Below are positions 11,051 through 22,000 of a stretch of DNA of 64,000 nt, piece after piece; position 1 is the stretch's first letter; every line of letters starts with the position of its first letter. The notes beneath the pieces are model-generated. The model had not been told where the DNA came from and did not search any database. It was given only the letters and a program-made list of their open reading frames with translations. The stretch covers positions 1-64,000 of the forward strand of contig JALDNG010000728.1 of the NCBI GenBank assembly GCA_024349245.1, read 5' to 3'. Made by a program: the position numbers and the translations under genes. Source of the DNA: Neodontobutis hainanensis. Lineage: Eukaryota; Chordata; Actinopteri; Gobiiformes; Odontobutidae.

Positions 11051-12283
11051 CATCCATCCATCCATCCATCTTCTACCGCTTATCCGGGGCCAGGTCGCGG
11101 GGGCAGCAGTCTAAGCAGAGAAGCCCAGACTTCCCTCTCCCCAGACACTTCCTCCAGCTCTTCCGGGGGGATACCGAGGCGTTCCCAGGTCAGCCGAGAG
11201 ACATAGTCCCTCCAGCGTGTCCTAGGTCTTCCCCGAGGTCTCCTCCCGGTGGGACATGCCCGGAACACCTCCCTAGGGAGGCGTCCGGGAGGCATCCGAA
11301 ACAGATGCCCGAGCCACCTCAGCTGGCTCCTCTCGATGTGAAGGAGCAGCGGCTCTACTTTGAGCTCCTCCCGAGTGACGGAGCTCCTCACCCTATCTCT
11401 AAGGGAGCGCCCCGCCACTCTGCGGAGAAAGCTCATTTCGGCCGCCTGTATCCGGGATCTTGTTCTTTCGGTCATGACCCAAAGCTCATGACCATAGGTG
11501 AGAGTAGGAACGTAGATCGACTGGTAAATCGAGAGCTTTGCCTTACAGCTCAGCTCCTTCACCACGACAGACCGGTACATCGACCGCATTACTGCAGAAG
11601 CTGCACCGATCCGTCTGTCGATCTCACGCTCCTTCCTTCCCTCACTCGTGAACAAGACCCCGAGATACTTAAACTCCTCCACTTGAGGCAGGAGCTCTCC
11701 ACCAACCTGGATGGGGCAAGCCACCCTTTTCCGACTGAGAACCATGGTCTCAGACTTGGAGGTGCTGATCCTCATCCCAGCCGCTTCACACTCGGCTGCA
11801 AACCGCCCCAGTGAACATTGAAGGTCCTGGCTTGATGGAGCCAACAGGACAACATCATCTGCAAAAGCAGAGATGAAATCCTGTGGTCCCCAAACCAGAC
11901 TCCTCCGGCCCCTGGCTGCGCCTAGAAATCCTGTCCATAAAGATAATGAACAGGACCGGTGACAAAGGGCAGCCCTGCCGGAGTCCAACATTCACCGGGA
12001 ACAGGTCTGACTTACTGCCGGCAATGCGAACCAAGCTCCTGCTCCGGTCGTACAGGCACCGGATAGCCCTTAGCAAAGGGCCCCGGACCCCATACTCCCG
12101 GAGCACCCCCCACAGGGCACCACGAGGGACACAGTCGAATGCCTTCTCCAGATCCACAAAGCACATGTGGACTGGTTGGGCAAACTCCCATAAAACTGGA
12201 GAGGGTATAGAGCTGGTCCAGTGTTCCACGACCGGGACGAAAACCGCATTGTTCCTCCTGGATCTGAGGTTCGACTATCGGCC
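11051..12283 (-). mobile_element. 5'-truncated RTE/Rex3-like LINE with 11-bp target duplication
   Basis: The insertion is flanked by GTTTAATTGTC at 11,040-11,050 and 12,284-12,294, while the paralogous locus at 16,043-16,053 has the sequence only once. On the minus strand it ends in a run of GATG units, the tail typical of RTE/Rex3-type non-LTR elements. The clade name is tentative. It lacks its 5' half (endonuclease and early RT), as usual for target-primed insertion. Confidence 0.9.
11080..12229 (-). pseudogene. LINE reverse transcriptase, C-terminal part, one frameshift
   Basis: Two minus-strand frames carry the protein. 12,229-11,855 includes DLEKAFDCVPRGALW and GLRQGCPLSPVLFI. 11,991-11,080 includes the catalytic FADDVVLLA motif and the C-terminal CPTGRRPRGRPRTRWRDYVS block, ending ...PRPGPG. 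The frames overlap around 11,890, where a frameshift separates the upstream RT part from the FADD motif. Upstream endonuclease and N-terminal RT sequence is missing. The reading frame after the shift is long and clean, so the copy is young. Confidence 0.85.
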
Positions 12284-12910
12284 GTTTAATTGTCTTAGAT
12301 TGATTTGTTTAAGTTGCATATGTAACATTATTGTCACACCCTCCATGTTGTGTTTGTCCTTGTTTCTTGTGTTTCCCCTCCACTCTGTTCCCTGTGTGTT
12401 AGTGTGTGGGCGGAGTCTCCTGGGCACCAGCAACAAGACTCACCCGTTCACCATCTGTATCTTTGCTCTATTTTGGGAATTCAGTTTGGACTTACCATTG
12501 TTTTCCTGTGTCTCCAGCTCCAGTCTTCCACTCATTCAAGAGCCAGCCTGCTTCTCACTGCACCTCTGTCCAGTCCTGTGTAATATGTCAATTCCTTAAA
12601 ACTTTGCTCAATAAATACTTACCTGTTGTCTTGGTCTTGTTGCTACTTTTGGGTCCTCACCTGGGGCACCACAACAATTACTATTCTTTAGCATAGGTTA
12701 ATATATTGTTCTCTCCGGGTCACAATTTACTCTCTGTCTCGAACTCTGAGGGTTGACCACGGGCATAAAAACCCACTGATTGCTATGTTTTTTTAAAATA
12801 TTTTTTATGTTGAGCTGCGCATTCAGACGCAAAAGTTTTCTGACAGATATTGCATTAAGAATCACTCTTAAGAATAAAATCTTCAAGACTAATAAATATT
12901 AATTTGATGA

Positions 12911-13133
12911 TGTTGTGGGGTGTGTAAAGTGATGAGACTGGAGACGGAGGTGAGTCGAGTCGTCTTTACTAAACACTCCAACAAAACACACAATCGTACA
13001 GCGAGAACAACTGTCCTAACCCAATCGCTTTGTCTAACGTCTCACTACAATTTGAACTCTGAATCCCCACTCCCTTAAAGGGACCGCTTCTGGGTGAATG
13101 TCTACTAACGCTTAACTTGTAGATCACTACACA
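12911..13133 (-). repeat. 3' LTR of Gypsy C
   Basis: The minus strand begins TGTGTAGTGATC next to a polypurine tract and ends CCCCACAACA, so the unit has TG...CA ends and is 223 bp long. The start could instead be 2 bp further in (TGTAGTG). The partner LTR is missing, so age cannot be estimated from LTR divergence. Confidence 0.75.
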
Positions 13134-13144
13134 GGCCCCCCCAG
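13134..13144 (-). other. polypurine tract of Gypsy C
   Basis: The minus strand reads CTGGGGGGGCC immediately before the LTR. This is the expected position and composition for the plus-strand primer of reverse transcription. Confidence 0.7.
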
Positions 13145-13204
13145 AATTCACCCAAAAATAATAGACCCAGTCCGAACAGATGCCCCAACCGAACAGTCCC
13201 TCTC

Positions 13205-15803
13205 CTAACAGTCCCAAAGAGTCAACGGACAGGTGGACAGACTCGGCGGCCATACCGGCTGCGCTAACCTGAGGGGGCAAAAACCAAGGGTTGGGGCCGG
13301 GACAGTGCTAGGGGCTTGGGCCGGGGCCGGGGCGACCGCAGGAGGGCGCCCTCTCCTCGGGGGCTGGGCCAGCTGAAGCTGTTCGCCAACATCCACATGT
13401 GCAGGCTTAAGGCGGTCTATAGCCACCCGCTCAGGCCTACCCCCCATATCCACAACAAAGTTCTTAGACCCTCCGGCCAGAACACGAAAGGGCCCGTCGT
13501 AGGGGGGCTGCAATGGGGTACGATGACCATCATGGCGAATAAAAACATACTTGGCTGACGGTAAATCCTTAGGCACGTAGGTCTGGGGCAAACCGTGGCG
13601 AGATGTTGGAACAGGAACAAAGGCCTCTGCAATTTTCCTGGACACGGCCCGATGTGAGGCGACCGACCACGGGACCGTGGCATCTGGAAGGAATTCTCCC
13701 GGAACGCGCAGAGGCTGGCCGTACACCAACTCGGCCGATGAAGCCTGAAGATCTTCCTTGGGGGCAGAGCGAAGGCCCAGCATGACCCATGGCAGGCGGT
13801 CAGCCCAGTTGTTGTCAGTAAGGCTGGCCCTGAGCGCAGCCTTCATGTCCCGATGAAAACGCTCGCAAAGTCCGTTGCTCTGTGGGTTGTAGGCTGTGGT
13901 ACGGTGGACCTTCACTCCCAGGACCTCGGCGAGCTCCGTCCAAAGCTCTGATGTAAACTGCGGACCTCTGTCTGAAGAGAGGTCTGACGGTGTGCCGAAA
14001 CGGGCTACCCAAGCTGTAATAAACGCCCGGGCTACCTCAGCTGACGTAATGGAGGACAGGGGACACACTTCAGGCCACCTAGTGGTCCTGTCGACCATAG
14101 TGAGGAGGTAAGTATAACCACGGGAGGGGGGAAGTGGGCCCACCAGGTCCACATTCACATGATCGAAACGCCTCTCCGGCACTTTGAAGGGCGCCAAAGG
14201 GGCCTTGGTATGACGAGTCACCTTGGCGCGCTGACACGCAACACAGGCAGCAGCCCAGGCCCTAACGTCCCTCCGCAGTCCTGGCCAGACGAACTTGGCT
14301 CCCACCAGCTTGGTGGAGGCCTTTACCCCAGGGTGGGAAAGGCTGTGGATGGCGTCAAAAACCTTTCGCCTCCAGCCAGCAGGTACCATGGGCGCGGCTG
14401 GCGGTAGAGACGTCACAGAGGAGTGTAGAATTGGCCGTGTCGAGCGCCACATCCTCCATGCGCAGCGCCGTGGGGCCGTTCTGTAGGCTTGTACTTCAGG
14501 GTCTGCGGCCTGCTCCTCAGCCATGGCCGCGTAGTCGAGGCTCAAGTGGACAGACCCAGTGACCGCCCGGGAGAGGCAGTCAGCGACGAAATTGTCTTTG
14601 CCGGCCACATGCTGAATGTCAGTGGTGTATTCAGAGATGGCAGAGAGCTGGCGCTGCTGACGACCAGACCATGGCTCCGAAGACTTAGTCATGGCGAAAG
14701 TGAGTGGCTTGTGGTCGACGAAAGCAGTAAACTGCCGGCCCTCCAACAGAAAACGGAAATGACGAGTAGCGAGGAACAAACCAAGGAGCTCCCTGTCAAA
14801 GGTGCTGTATTTCCTCTCGTTGTCACGGAGCTTCCTGCTGAAAAAGGCTAGCGGTTGCCAGGCTCCGCCCACCCACTGTTCACACACCGCCCCAACAGCA
14901 TAATCAGAGGCGTCTGTGGTAAGTGTAACGGGGCGGTAGGAGGCAGTGCGCCAGGAGAGCAGCATTTGCCAGCGCGGTTTTGGCAGCGTCAAAGCCTCAG
15001 CCATCTCCGGGGACCAGTCCAACACCTTTGCTGGTTTTCCACCCCGCAAGGCGTCATACAAGGGCCGCATGAGTTGGGCCGCGTGCGGAGGAACCGGTTG
15101 TAAAGTTCACCATTCCCAGAAACTCCTGCAGGGACTTCACCGTGCGTGGGCGTGGGAAACTGGCCCACGGCGTCCACCTTGGCAGGGAGAGGGACGGCTC
15201 CTGTGGGGTGACATGGTGGCCCAGGAAGGTGATGGACGCCCGCCAAACTCGCACTTGGCCGGGTTAATAATGAGACCATGCTCACTGAGCCGGCCGAACA
15301 ACTGCCGGAGATGCGCCCGGTGGTCGTCTGCGGACGCACTGGCCACCAGAATGTCATCCAAATATACAAACAAAAAAGGCATGTCCCGCAGCACAGAGTC
15401 CATAAGGCGCTGAAACGTCTGCGCTGCTCCCTTGAGGCCGAAAGGCATCCGTAGGAACTCGAAAAGGCCAAAGGGTGTGATGACTGCTGTCTTGGGGATA
15501 TCCTGCGGGTGGACCGGCACCTGGTGGTAACCACGAACCAGGTCCACTTTTGAAAAAACTGTGGCGCCGGCCAGGTGGGCGGCGAAGTCCTGTATGTGCG
15601 GCACTGGGTAGCGATCAGGGGTGGTGGCGTTGTTCAGGCGGCGAAAATCACCACAGGGGCGCCAACTACCATCAGTTTTGGTCACCATGTGCAGGGGGGA
15701 AGCCCACGGGCTGTTGGAGCGCCGCACAATGCCGAGGCGCTCCATAGTGGCGAACTCCTCCCTGGCGATCGCGAGCTTGGCAGAATCGAGGCGTCGGGGC
15801 CGT
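13205..15803 (-). pseudogene. Gypsy C pol: RT, RNase H, integrase; frameshifted
   Basis: Reverse transcriptase runs from 15,803 to about 15,070 with the YLDD catalytic motif near 15,355 (VYLDDILV) and the upstream FSKVDLVRGYHQV block. RNase H follows (LTTDASDYAVGAV ... DRELLGLFLATRHF). Integrase then shows the HHCC zinc-binding motif (HSLSHPG ... CVACQRAK) and core motifs with Asp and Glu residues (NVDLVGPLPPS, SDRGPQFTS, QSNGLCERFHRD). A proline-rich tail ends near 13,205. At least two frame changes occur between 15,255 and 15,070, after the RT catalytic core. The 621-residue frame from 15,070 is otherwise open. Roughly 40 residues upstream of 15,803 in the RT frame come from unrelated flank. 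Gag and protease are absent. Confidence 0.9.
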
Positions 15804-16672
15804 GAGCTCCATTTCTCCATTTCACTATTATCTTTGTCTTTGGGATCAGTGCTTCTCTTCAGCCAATGTTTTGACCTTTTTCTGGCCTGAAGTGGTGCTC
15901 TGATTAATCGTCTATCAAACAATCATTGGTAAATGGACTCTGCAAGATTTAGTGAGGCGCAAACAGTTAGTCCTCTGACTCTCATTTTGACTGTTCTCCT
16001 GTTTTTGAAGTCATTTATTTTTAAACTTGCTTGAGGGACATGGTTTAATTGTCTTAGATTGATTTGTTTAAGTTGCATATGTAACATTATTGTCACACCC
16101 TCCATGTTGTGTTTGTCCTTGTTTCTTGTGTTTCCCCTCCACTCTGTTCCCTGTGTGTTAGTGTGTGGGCGGAGTCTCCTGGGCACCAGCAACAAGACTC
16201 ACCCGTTCACCATCTGTATCTTTGCTCTATTTTGGGAATTCAGTTTGGACTTACCATTGTTTTCCTGTGTCTCCAGCTCCAGTCTTCCACTCATTCAAGA
16301 GCCAGCCTGCTTCTCACTGCACCTCTGTCCAGTCCTGTGTAATATGTCAATTCCTTAAAACTTTGCTCAATAAATACTTACCTGTTGTCTTGGTCTTGTT
16401 GCTACCTTTGGGTCCTCACCTGGGGCACCACAACAATTACTATTCTTTAGCATAGGTTAATATATTGTTCTCTCCGGGTCACAATTTACTCTCTGTCTCG
16501 AACTCTGAGGGTTGACCACGGGCATAAAAACCCACTGATTGCTATGTTTTTTTTTAATATTTTTTATGTTGAGCTGCGCATTCAGACGCAAAAGTTTTCT
16601 GACAGATATTGCATTAAGAATCACTCTTAAGAATAAAATCTTCAAGACTAATAAATATTAATTTGATGATGT
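15804..16672 (+). repeat. duplicated locus, copy 2 (LINE-free)
   Basis: 869 bp match copy 1 minus its LINE and one target duplication, nearly identical (for example, single-base differences near 16,407 and 16,550). The sequence then continues into different DNA at 16,673, which probably is the original right flank of the Gypsy C insertion site. Confidence 0.95.
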
Positions 16673-17150
16673 GATGTTTTATTTTTTTATTTTTTGTTCA
16701 GTTCTGAACAAATTTTCTGTTATTCTTTGACTTTAATACTGACAATGTTGAGAACTGACATATTGAAACAGTCAAGAATTTAGTTTTGTTTTTCTTGTAA
16801 ACAATAAACAAAAAAATATCTGTCTGTCTAATGAAGCCCCAAAAAGATTTATTTTCTCTACCACTCTATATACAGTGCAAGGGTTGTACTGTATATAGAG
16901 CTCTGGACGTCTCATGACTCACATGAAGCAAATTAGACTTTAGCACGCACTAAACTGAGCTAAACTGCTCTAAACCCTTATTATGCAACAAATGTGTTTA
17001 TTAAATGAGTGTTGACTGATTGCATAAAGATAGTCTCATTATATTAATGCATTATATATTTGAGGTTGATATCCAGTGATATGTTGCACATATTATAATA
17101 GTCCTTTGTGGTTGTTACAGTCTTATGTCTGTGACCAGGGCCAGGAGAGA
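16673..17150. other. non-coding stretch with small hairpin
   Basis: This is AT-rich. A 13-bp inverted repeat (16,864-16,876 and 16,888-16,900, 11-bp spacer) is the only structure noted. Confidence 0.5.
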
Positions 17151-17173
17151 CACACACACACCCACACACACAC

Positions 17174-17247
<74 letters not shown>
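17151..17247. repeat. (CA)n microsatellite
   Basis: About 97 bp of CA dinucleotides with CCC interruptions in the first third. It sits exactly where the Gypsy B reverse transcriptase remnant ends on the minus strand, and its six-frame translations (VCVC or HTHT) are not proteins. Confidence 0.95.
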
Positions 17248-17249
<2 letters not shown>

Positions 17250-17256
17250 TTGTCAC

Positions 17257-19091
17257 CTTTGACAGGTCCATCTGCAGCTGACGTGGCGCCACAATGTATC
17301 CAAGGAAGCCAACAGTTTGGACATGGAGCTCTTGGAGGGAGTTCTCCAAAAGGATGGACGGACTGCACCTGATGGATTTATTCCTCACGGGTCTTGGAGA
17401 AGACGAGAATTTTCTTAAATAGTGGTTGTCAGCGGAGGGTACCGGTTCTTGACCGTAATCTGGTTCAGACCTCAGCAGTCTATACAGGGTCGCAGGGTTA
17501 TTTTTATTAAACTTTTATTTAACCAGGATAGTCCCACTGAGATTACAAATCTCTTTTGCAGGGGAGTCCTGGCCCCATGTGTGTTTGGGGGGTTATATCT
17601 TTCCTCTGTACGAAGAAGAATCCGTCTCCAGCAGGTGAGGAGGACGGATGAATGATACACTGGTGTATAGCTCCATCGCCTCCACTTCAGGTCTGGATAG
17701 CGAATACAGGTGGGTGGGCATGTTGCAGGTAACAAGTTAATAGAGCAATCACAGGGATGGTGAAGTAGCAGAGAGGTGGCCGTGACTTTATTGAAGACCT
17801 CTCGGTAGTCCTGGTATTTGGGAGTAACCCTCTCCGGTAGTGGCATAGTCCTTGACAGTCAGCTTAGGTGAATCGGCTGAACGGAGGCAGAGGGCGTGGC
17901 AGGAGGAGTTGCACCCCAGGATGGCACCCTTTTCCCATTCAATGGGCGGGTTAAGACGAAGGAGCAAGGGATACCTGAGAATGAAAGGAACTGGATGATG
18001 TAAAACTGGAGGGTCTCGTGATGATTGCCCGAGATCTGGAGGGGAACTGCCGCTGTCAGGTGGGTAACTGTCCCCAGCAGGTGTCCATCAAGGGCTCTGG
18101 CAGGCACCAGTGTTTGCAGGGGTTGATGGGACAGCCCAAGTTGTGTGAGCAGTCTCAGGTCCATAAAGCTCTTTAGAAAGTAGGAGTTTGGGGTGCATAA
18201 GCGGATGCACCAGGGAGGAGCCCCTTGTTTGGCTGGTCAGTAACCTCCCCGTTACTGCTGAGCCACGGTTTTTAACGGACACTTGGAGACAGTGACCGTG
18301 ACACCCACAGTAGAGGCAGAGATTCAGGTGGCGTCAGCAAAGTCTTTCTTCTGGGGTCAGACTTGCGTGGTCTACCTGCACGGGTTCCACAGAGTCGGAA
18401 GGATCTTCCTCGGAGGTGAGTGGCAGCGGTTAAGTCACCGTAGGCAATCGGTGATAAGGTGGTACAGTTCTGGTGTAGACCCCTGAACGCTCCTGTCGCC
18501 AGGCTCAGATTTGTTTGTCTATGCGTACTGCAAGGTTAATCAGATTGTTCAGGTCGGAGGACAGATCTAGTGGCGCCAGCTCATCCTTCATGTATTCGGC
18601 TGGACTGTGGGTATAGGCATGACGAAGGGCAGAAACGTTGAACCCACTCCGATATTGTCCAAGGTGCAGAGGTCAATCAAATAGTCACCCACCGAGCGAG
18701 TCCCCTGATGACTCAGGCTGCAGGCTTTGTCCATTTCAGTGTTCTCCAGAGCTAACATGTTGCACAGCTCTGCAGCAAACAATTTGAAAGAAGCAAAGGC
18801 CGGGAACCCACTCTCTCATTCTGCGGTTGCCTAAAGGCGGACTCGTCCAGTTAGATGGTTTATGGTGAATGCCACTTGATCCACCTCGAATGCGAAAAGT
18901 GAAAGAGAGAGGGCAGCCGTCCGGTTCGCCCCCATAATGCTCGGGAATGCCCACACTGAGTTCCAATAAGGCTGGTGCAGGAGCCGAACGGAATCAGATA
19001 GGGATGAAAGTGGAGGTGGAATGGCTGGATTCTCCACTGGAGCTAGCTGGGCTCTTATCTGGTCGGTCAGGAGCTGGACCTGGGCTGCCAT
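17257..19091 (-). pseudogene. Ty3/Gypsy retrotransposon B: gag-protease-RT remnant
   Basis: Minus-strand order: gag from 19,091 (starts MAAQVQLLTDQIRAQ; FEVDQVAFTINHLTGRVRL block) through about 18,590 (MFAAELCNML, LSHQGTRSVGDYLIDL); aspartic protease region at 18,164-17,900 (MDLRLLTQLGLS ... LDGHLLGTVTH, SGNHHETLQF); RT N-terminus at 17,846-17,430 (YREVFNKVTATSL, LRPCID). At about 17,388-17,257 the C-terminal part of RT follows (LLENSLQELHVQTVGFLG). The RT core between them, including the YLDD motif, is deleted. Several frameshifts and stops occur. No LTRs are recognised. It belongs to the same broad Gypsy type as remnant A and has the same orientation. Confidence 0.85.
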
Positions 19092-19099
19092 GGCGCTAA

Positions 19100-22000
19100 G
19101 GGCCTGTTTCTGCTAAACTGCTGTGCAATGTACATCAGACAACACCAAGGCCAGAAGATAGTCATGACACTGTAGAGTGTTCTCTATCAGAGAAATCCTG
19201 TCATGAATGTGTCCTTCACTGGGTCCATGTTTGGACAGATTGTTCTGTGAGGGACGCAGCAATGGACTCAAGTGCACAATGGCATGACACAAGACAGATG
19301 GCTGTAGCTGTTCTTTATTAGACAGGTAATGATCAGAATTGTTGGATATAGATAAAGCCGGAAAGGAGTGGGGCCGCTGGAGCCGAGTCAGGAACTAGAA
19401 CCGTTCTGAAGCTGTAGCATTGTAACATTGTTTGGATTTAAACGTGTTAGTAGGATTTGAACAGCTTTGTATAAAGCGGCTGCTTTTGGGGACCAAAACA
19501 ATACATTTTGTCACAAAGGTGAGGACCACATAATATCTCAAGACGTGTCTTGTATAGCTCTATGTTCAGATGTGGCGTTTTTCTGACAGTGGACAAAATT
19601 TGGATTGTGTGAGGTCATCTCCTGGAACTCTATATTATATATGTATGAAACAATTTGAATTGGTAACTTTCTTAATGACATTTAATAAATTTTTATTCCC
19701 AAATAAGTGAGAGTCTGCTTCACGCAGATTAGATTTTTATTGAGGTATTAATAAAACCACACATCTTGTGCTCTTCATTTACACATCGTCAGACTTCACT
19801 CTTTGTCGTGACTTCTCAGATTTCATTCTGAAAACCATAATTACATTTCATTATGCTCAATTGACAATTCAGAGACGGTTCCCTCGGTAAAGACGCCGAA
19901 CAACGACAGTAATTGTGTTGATATACTGCTTAAGCATTCCCAGCAGGAAGTGTGCATAAATTCAGACTGATTTTCCAAATTATGATTGATGTTTGTTTCC
20001 TTCACTTGGGAAATGGAAGAGAAAACCTATGTAGAGTCACAAAGCAGAGCTGACAGAGGAGAGTCAGACGTTGAGCTGCAGATGAGACCCATGTGTCTGA
20101 CCCAGTGCATTCTGATAACCCAGTGTGTTTGGGCCGAAATACTTTGTACACATTTCCATTACTCACTTTTAGAAGACCACAGACTTGCAATAATGGTTTA
20201 ATGTTTAAGTAATTGTGCATTACTCATTATTTGCCTTATGTAGCTACCTTAAGTTGACTGTGTGTTGACCCCCCAGTTTCCTTTTGCCCAGGGTCCCTGA
20301 AGTGTCTAGAAAGGCCTCTGTGGATTGAATGACAGTGAGTGTTGGAGTGAGCCACAAAACACAACTACATTAAAGTAATACTGCATGGGTTTCATCGCCA
20401 TGGTAACTGACTCCACACAGCTGCTCCAGAGCAAGGTTTATTCTGGTTTAGAGTCCACAAAACCAAAGTTGACCATCAGCTGTGAGAAAAGTCACATTGA
20501 CCTATTTTTTTGGTTCTTTTGGAGAATATACTTAATTGTACTCGGGTCAAAAACAATGTAAATTTTATTTGCTCCCAAAATATTTGGGTCACACCTAGTT
20601 TTGATAAAAAAAAATGTACATTTTTTTATTTAAAAAAAATCTCTGGCCTCTGTTGAAGCCAGAGATCGAGCTAGACTTTCTCACTGGTAAATATTCCTGC
20701 ATTGCAATCATATTAACTAAATGGTTATTTACAGTGCATATTACAAAGAAACCATGAACAAACTAAAAATATATTGCCTCCAATCTCTGAAGTGTATCAG
20801 GCACAGGACCATGTCAATGTCACAACAGATGCCTTCCCTGGACAAACATCAAGTGGCAGCCTCTGCATCTATGTCCCCACAGGCTGCTTCCATCACCTTT
20901 AGAAGACTTGCCCCTTCAAAGAGATGATGGTCATGTACTTTTCAGCACCAGGCAGAGAAAATACACTCAATGGGCTCAAAAAAGAGGAATAAGGTGTAAG
21001 AACCAAAATGGAGATGATTTTTAAACCAACTTTGGACAAGACCAGCTCTGGTGAAAACTGACATTGTACTCATTGTCATAAGACTCATTTCTGTTCAGTC
21101 CAATTGGTCAGATTTGTGTCACATCCTTAGTTATAAACTATGTGTATAAAAATCTACAAACATTGTCTTACAGTTTTGACCAATGTGTAAATTGTGTGTA
21201 GAGTTTTGGAAAGAATGTGTGTGTAGTTGTGCCTCTGAGATAATATTTTGCTTGTTTTGTCAAGTTTTGAAATTTGTGCATTTATTTTGACTTTAGAGTC
21301 TAAGCAAATGCAAAAAACCTGTAAACACAAGCAAAACTTGTGCCTCAAATATCGAGTCCCTAAAGTATAGGAAACTGCTGCAACTCTATGAATTTCTCAA
21401 AAAGTCACAGGACCTTTGATGACATCATTGTTTCTGTAACAGACGCTGTTCTTCTGGACCCAGCTGAGTGAAAACATGTGCATCTTGAAGGGGTTACCCA
21501 TACTAAACTGTCCCGTACAGACCCAACCCGTACTGACCTGACCCTTACTGTACCAACAGTGGAAACAAGGCTTATATACTCCTTATGTCTTGGAAACAGA
21601 GGAGGGAGATTTTCCTTATATTGGGCCGTCCATACCAACATGTCTATTATTTTTGGTTGGACTTTAGATATTATTTGGATGAAACAAACTTTAAAAATAT
21701 ATCTGCTTGAGTTTGGACTTGGCCTGAGTTAGACAGCAGAGTTAAGAGGCCCTGCTGTAGGCGCCGTCACAGAGCCATGCTCATAGGTCTCCTGATTGAA
21801 CAGCTGTCGGATCAGTTCAGAAGGCAGCACAGGGCTATTTGGAGCTCACAGGGCCTTCAGCAGTAAATCTCCACACACAAAACAAGAGAACACGTGAAGC
21901 CTCTCGGACTGCACACACACTCTTCACTAACTGTTATGGAAGCATTTTGGCCCAGCTGATGAATGACTCACTTGATCTATTGGACACTTACAATTAACTT

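Larger units (their letters stand above)
10801..12913 (+). repeat. duplicated locus, copy 1 (interrupted by a LINE)
   Basis: 10,801-11,050 matches 15,804-16,053, and 12,295-12,913 matches 16,054-16,672, both without net length change. Only a handful of substitutions are visible. This copy carries a 1,233-bp LINE plus its target duplication; copy 2 does not. The shared sequence is not a transposon I can name and contains no convincing gene. Identity ends at 12,913, just inside a Gypsy LTR. Confidence 0.95.
12911..15803 (-). mobile_element. Ty3/Gypsy retrotransposon C, 5'-truncated, with 3' LTR
   Basis: Reading on the minus strand, the element starts abruptly inside pol at 15,803. It runs through RT, RNase H and integrase, then a polypurine tract and one LTR. 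The 5' LTR, leader, gag and protease are absent. At 15,804 the sequence switches directly to copy 2 of the duplicated flank. The truncation therefore is a rearrangement breakpoint, not the end of an LTR element. Confidence 0.9.

Noticed and set aside
11305..11814. 169-codon + strand ORF
   Set aside because: Antisense shadow of the LINE reverse transcriptase frame.
11883..12599. 238-codon + strand ORF
   Set aside because: Starts antisense to the LINE and runs across the target duplication into unique flank; a chimaeric accident. The flank part recurs at 16,059-16,358 without it.
15804..15922. N-terminal 40 residues of the Gypsy C RT frame
   Set aside because: They derive from the duplicated non-coding flank, not from pol.
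17151..17247. Direct-repeat array that might suggest CRISPR
   Set aside because: Simple dinucleotide repeats without spacers in a vertebrate genome.
17044..17388. ORFs rich in Cys-Val or His-Thr repeats
   Set aside because: Translation of a CA microsatellite. Only the short RT remnant at its upstream end is real.
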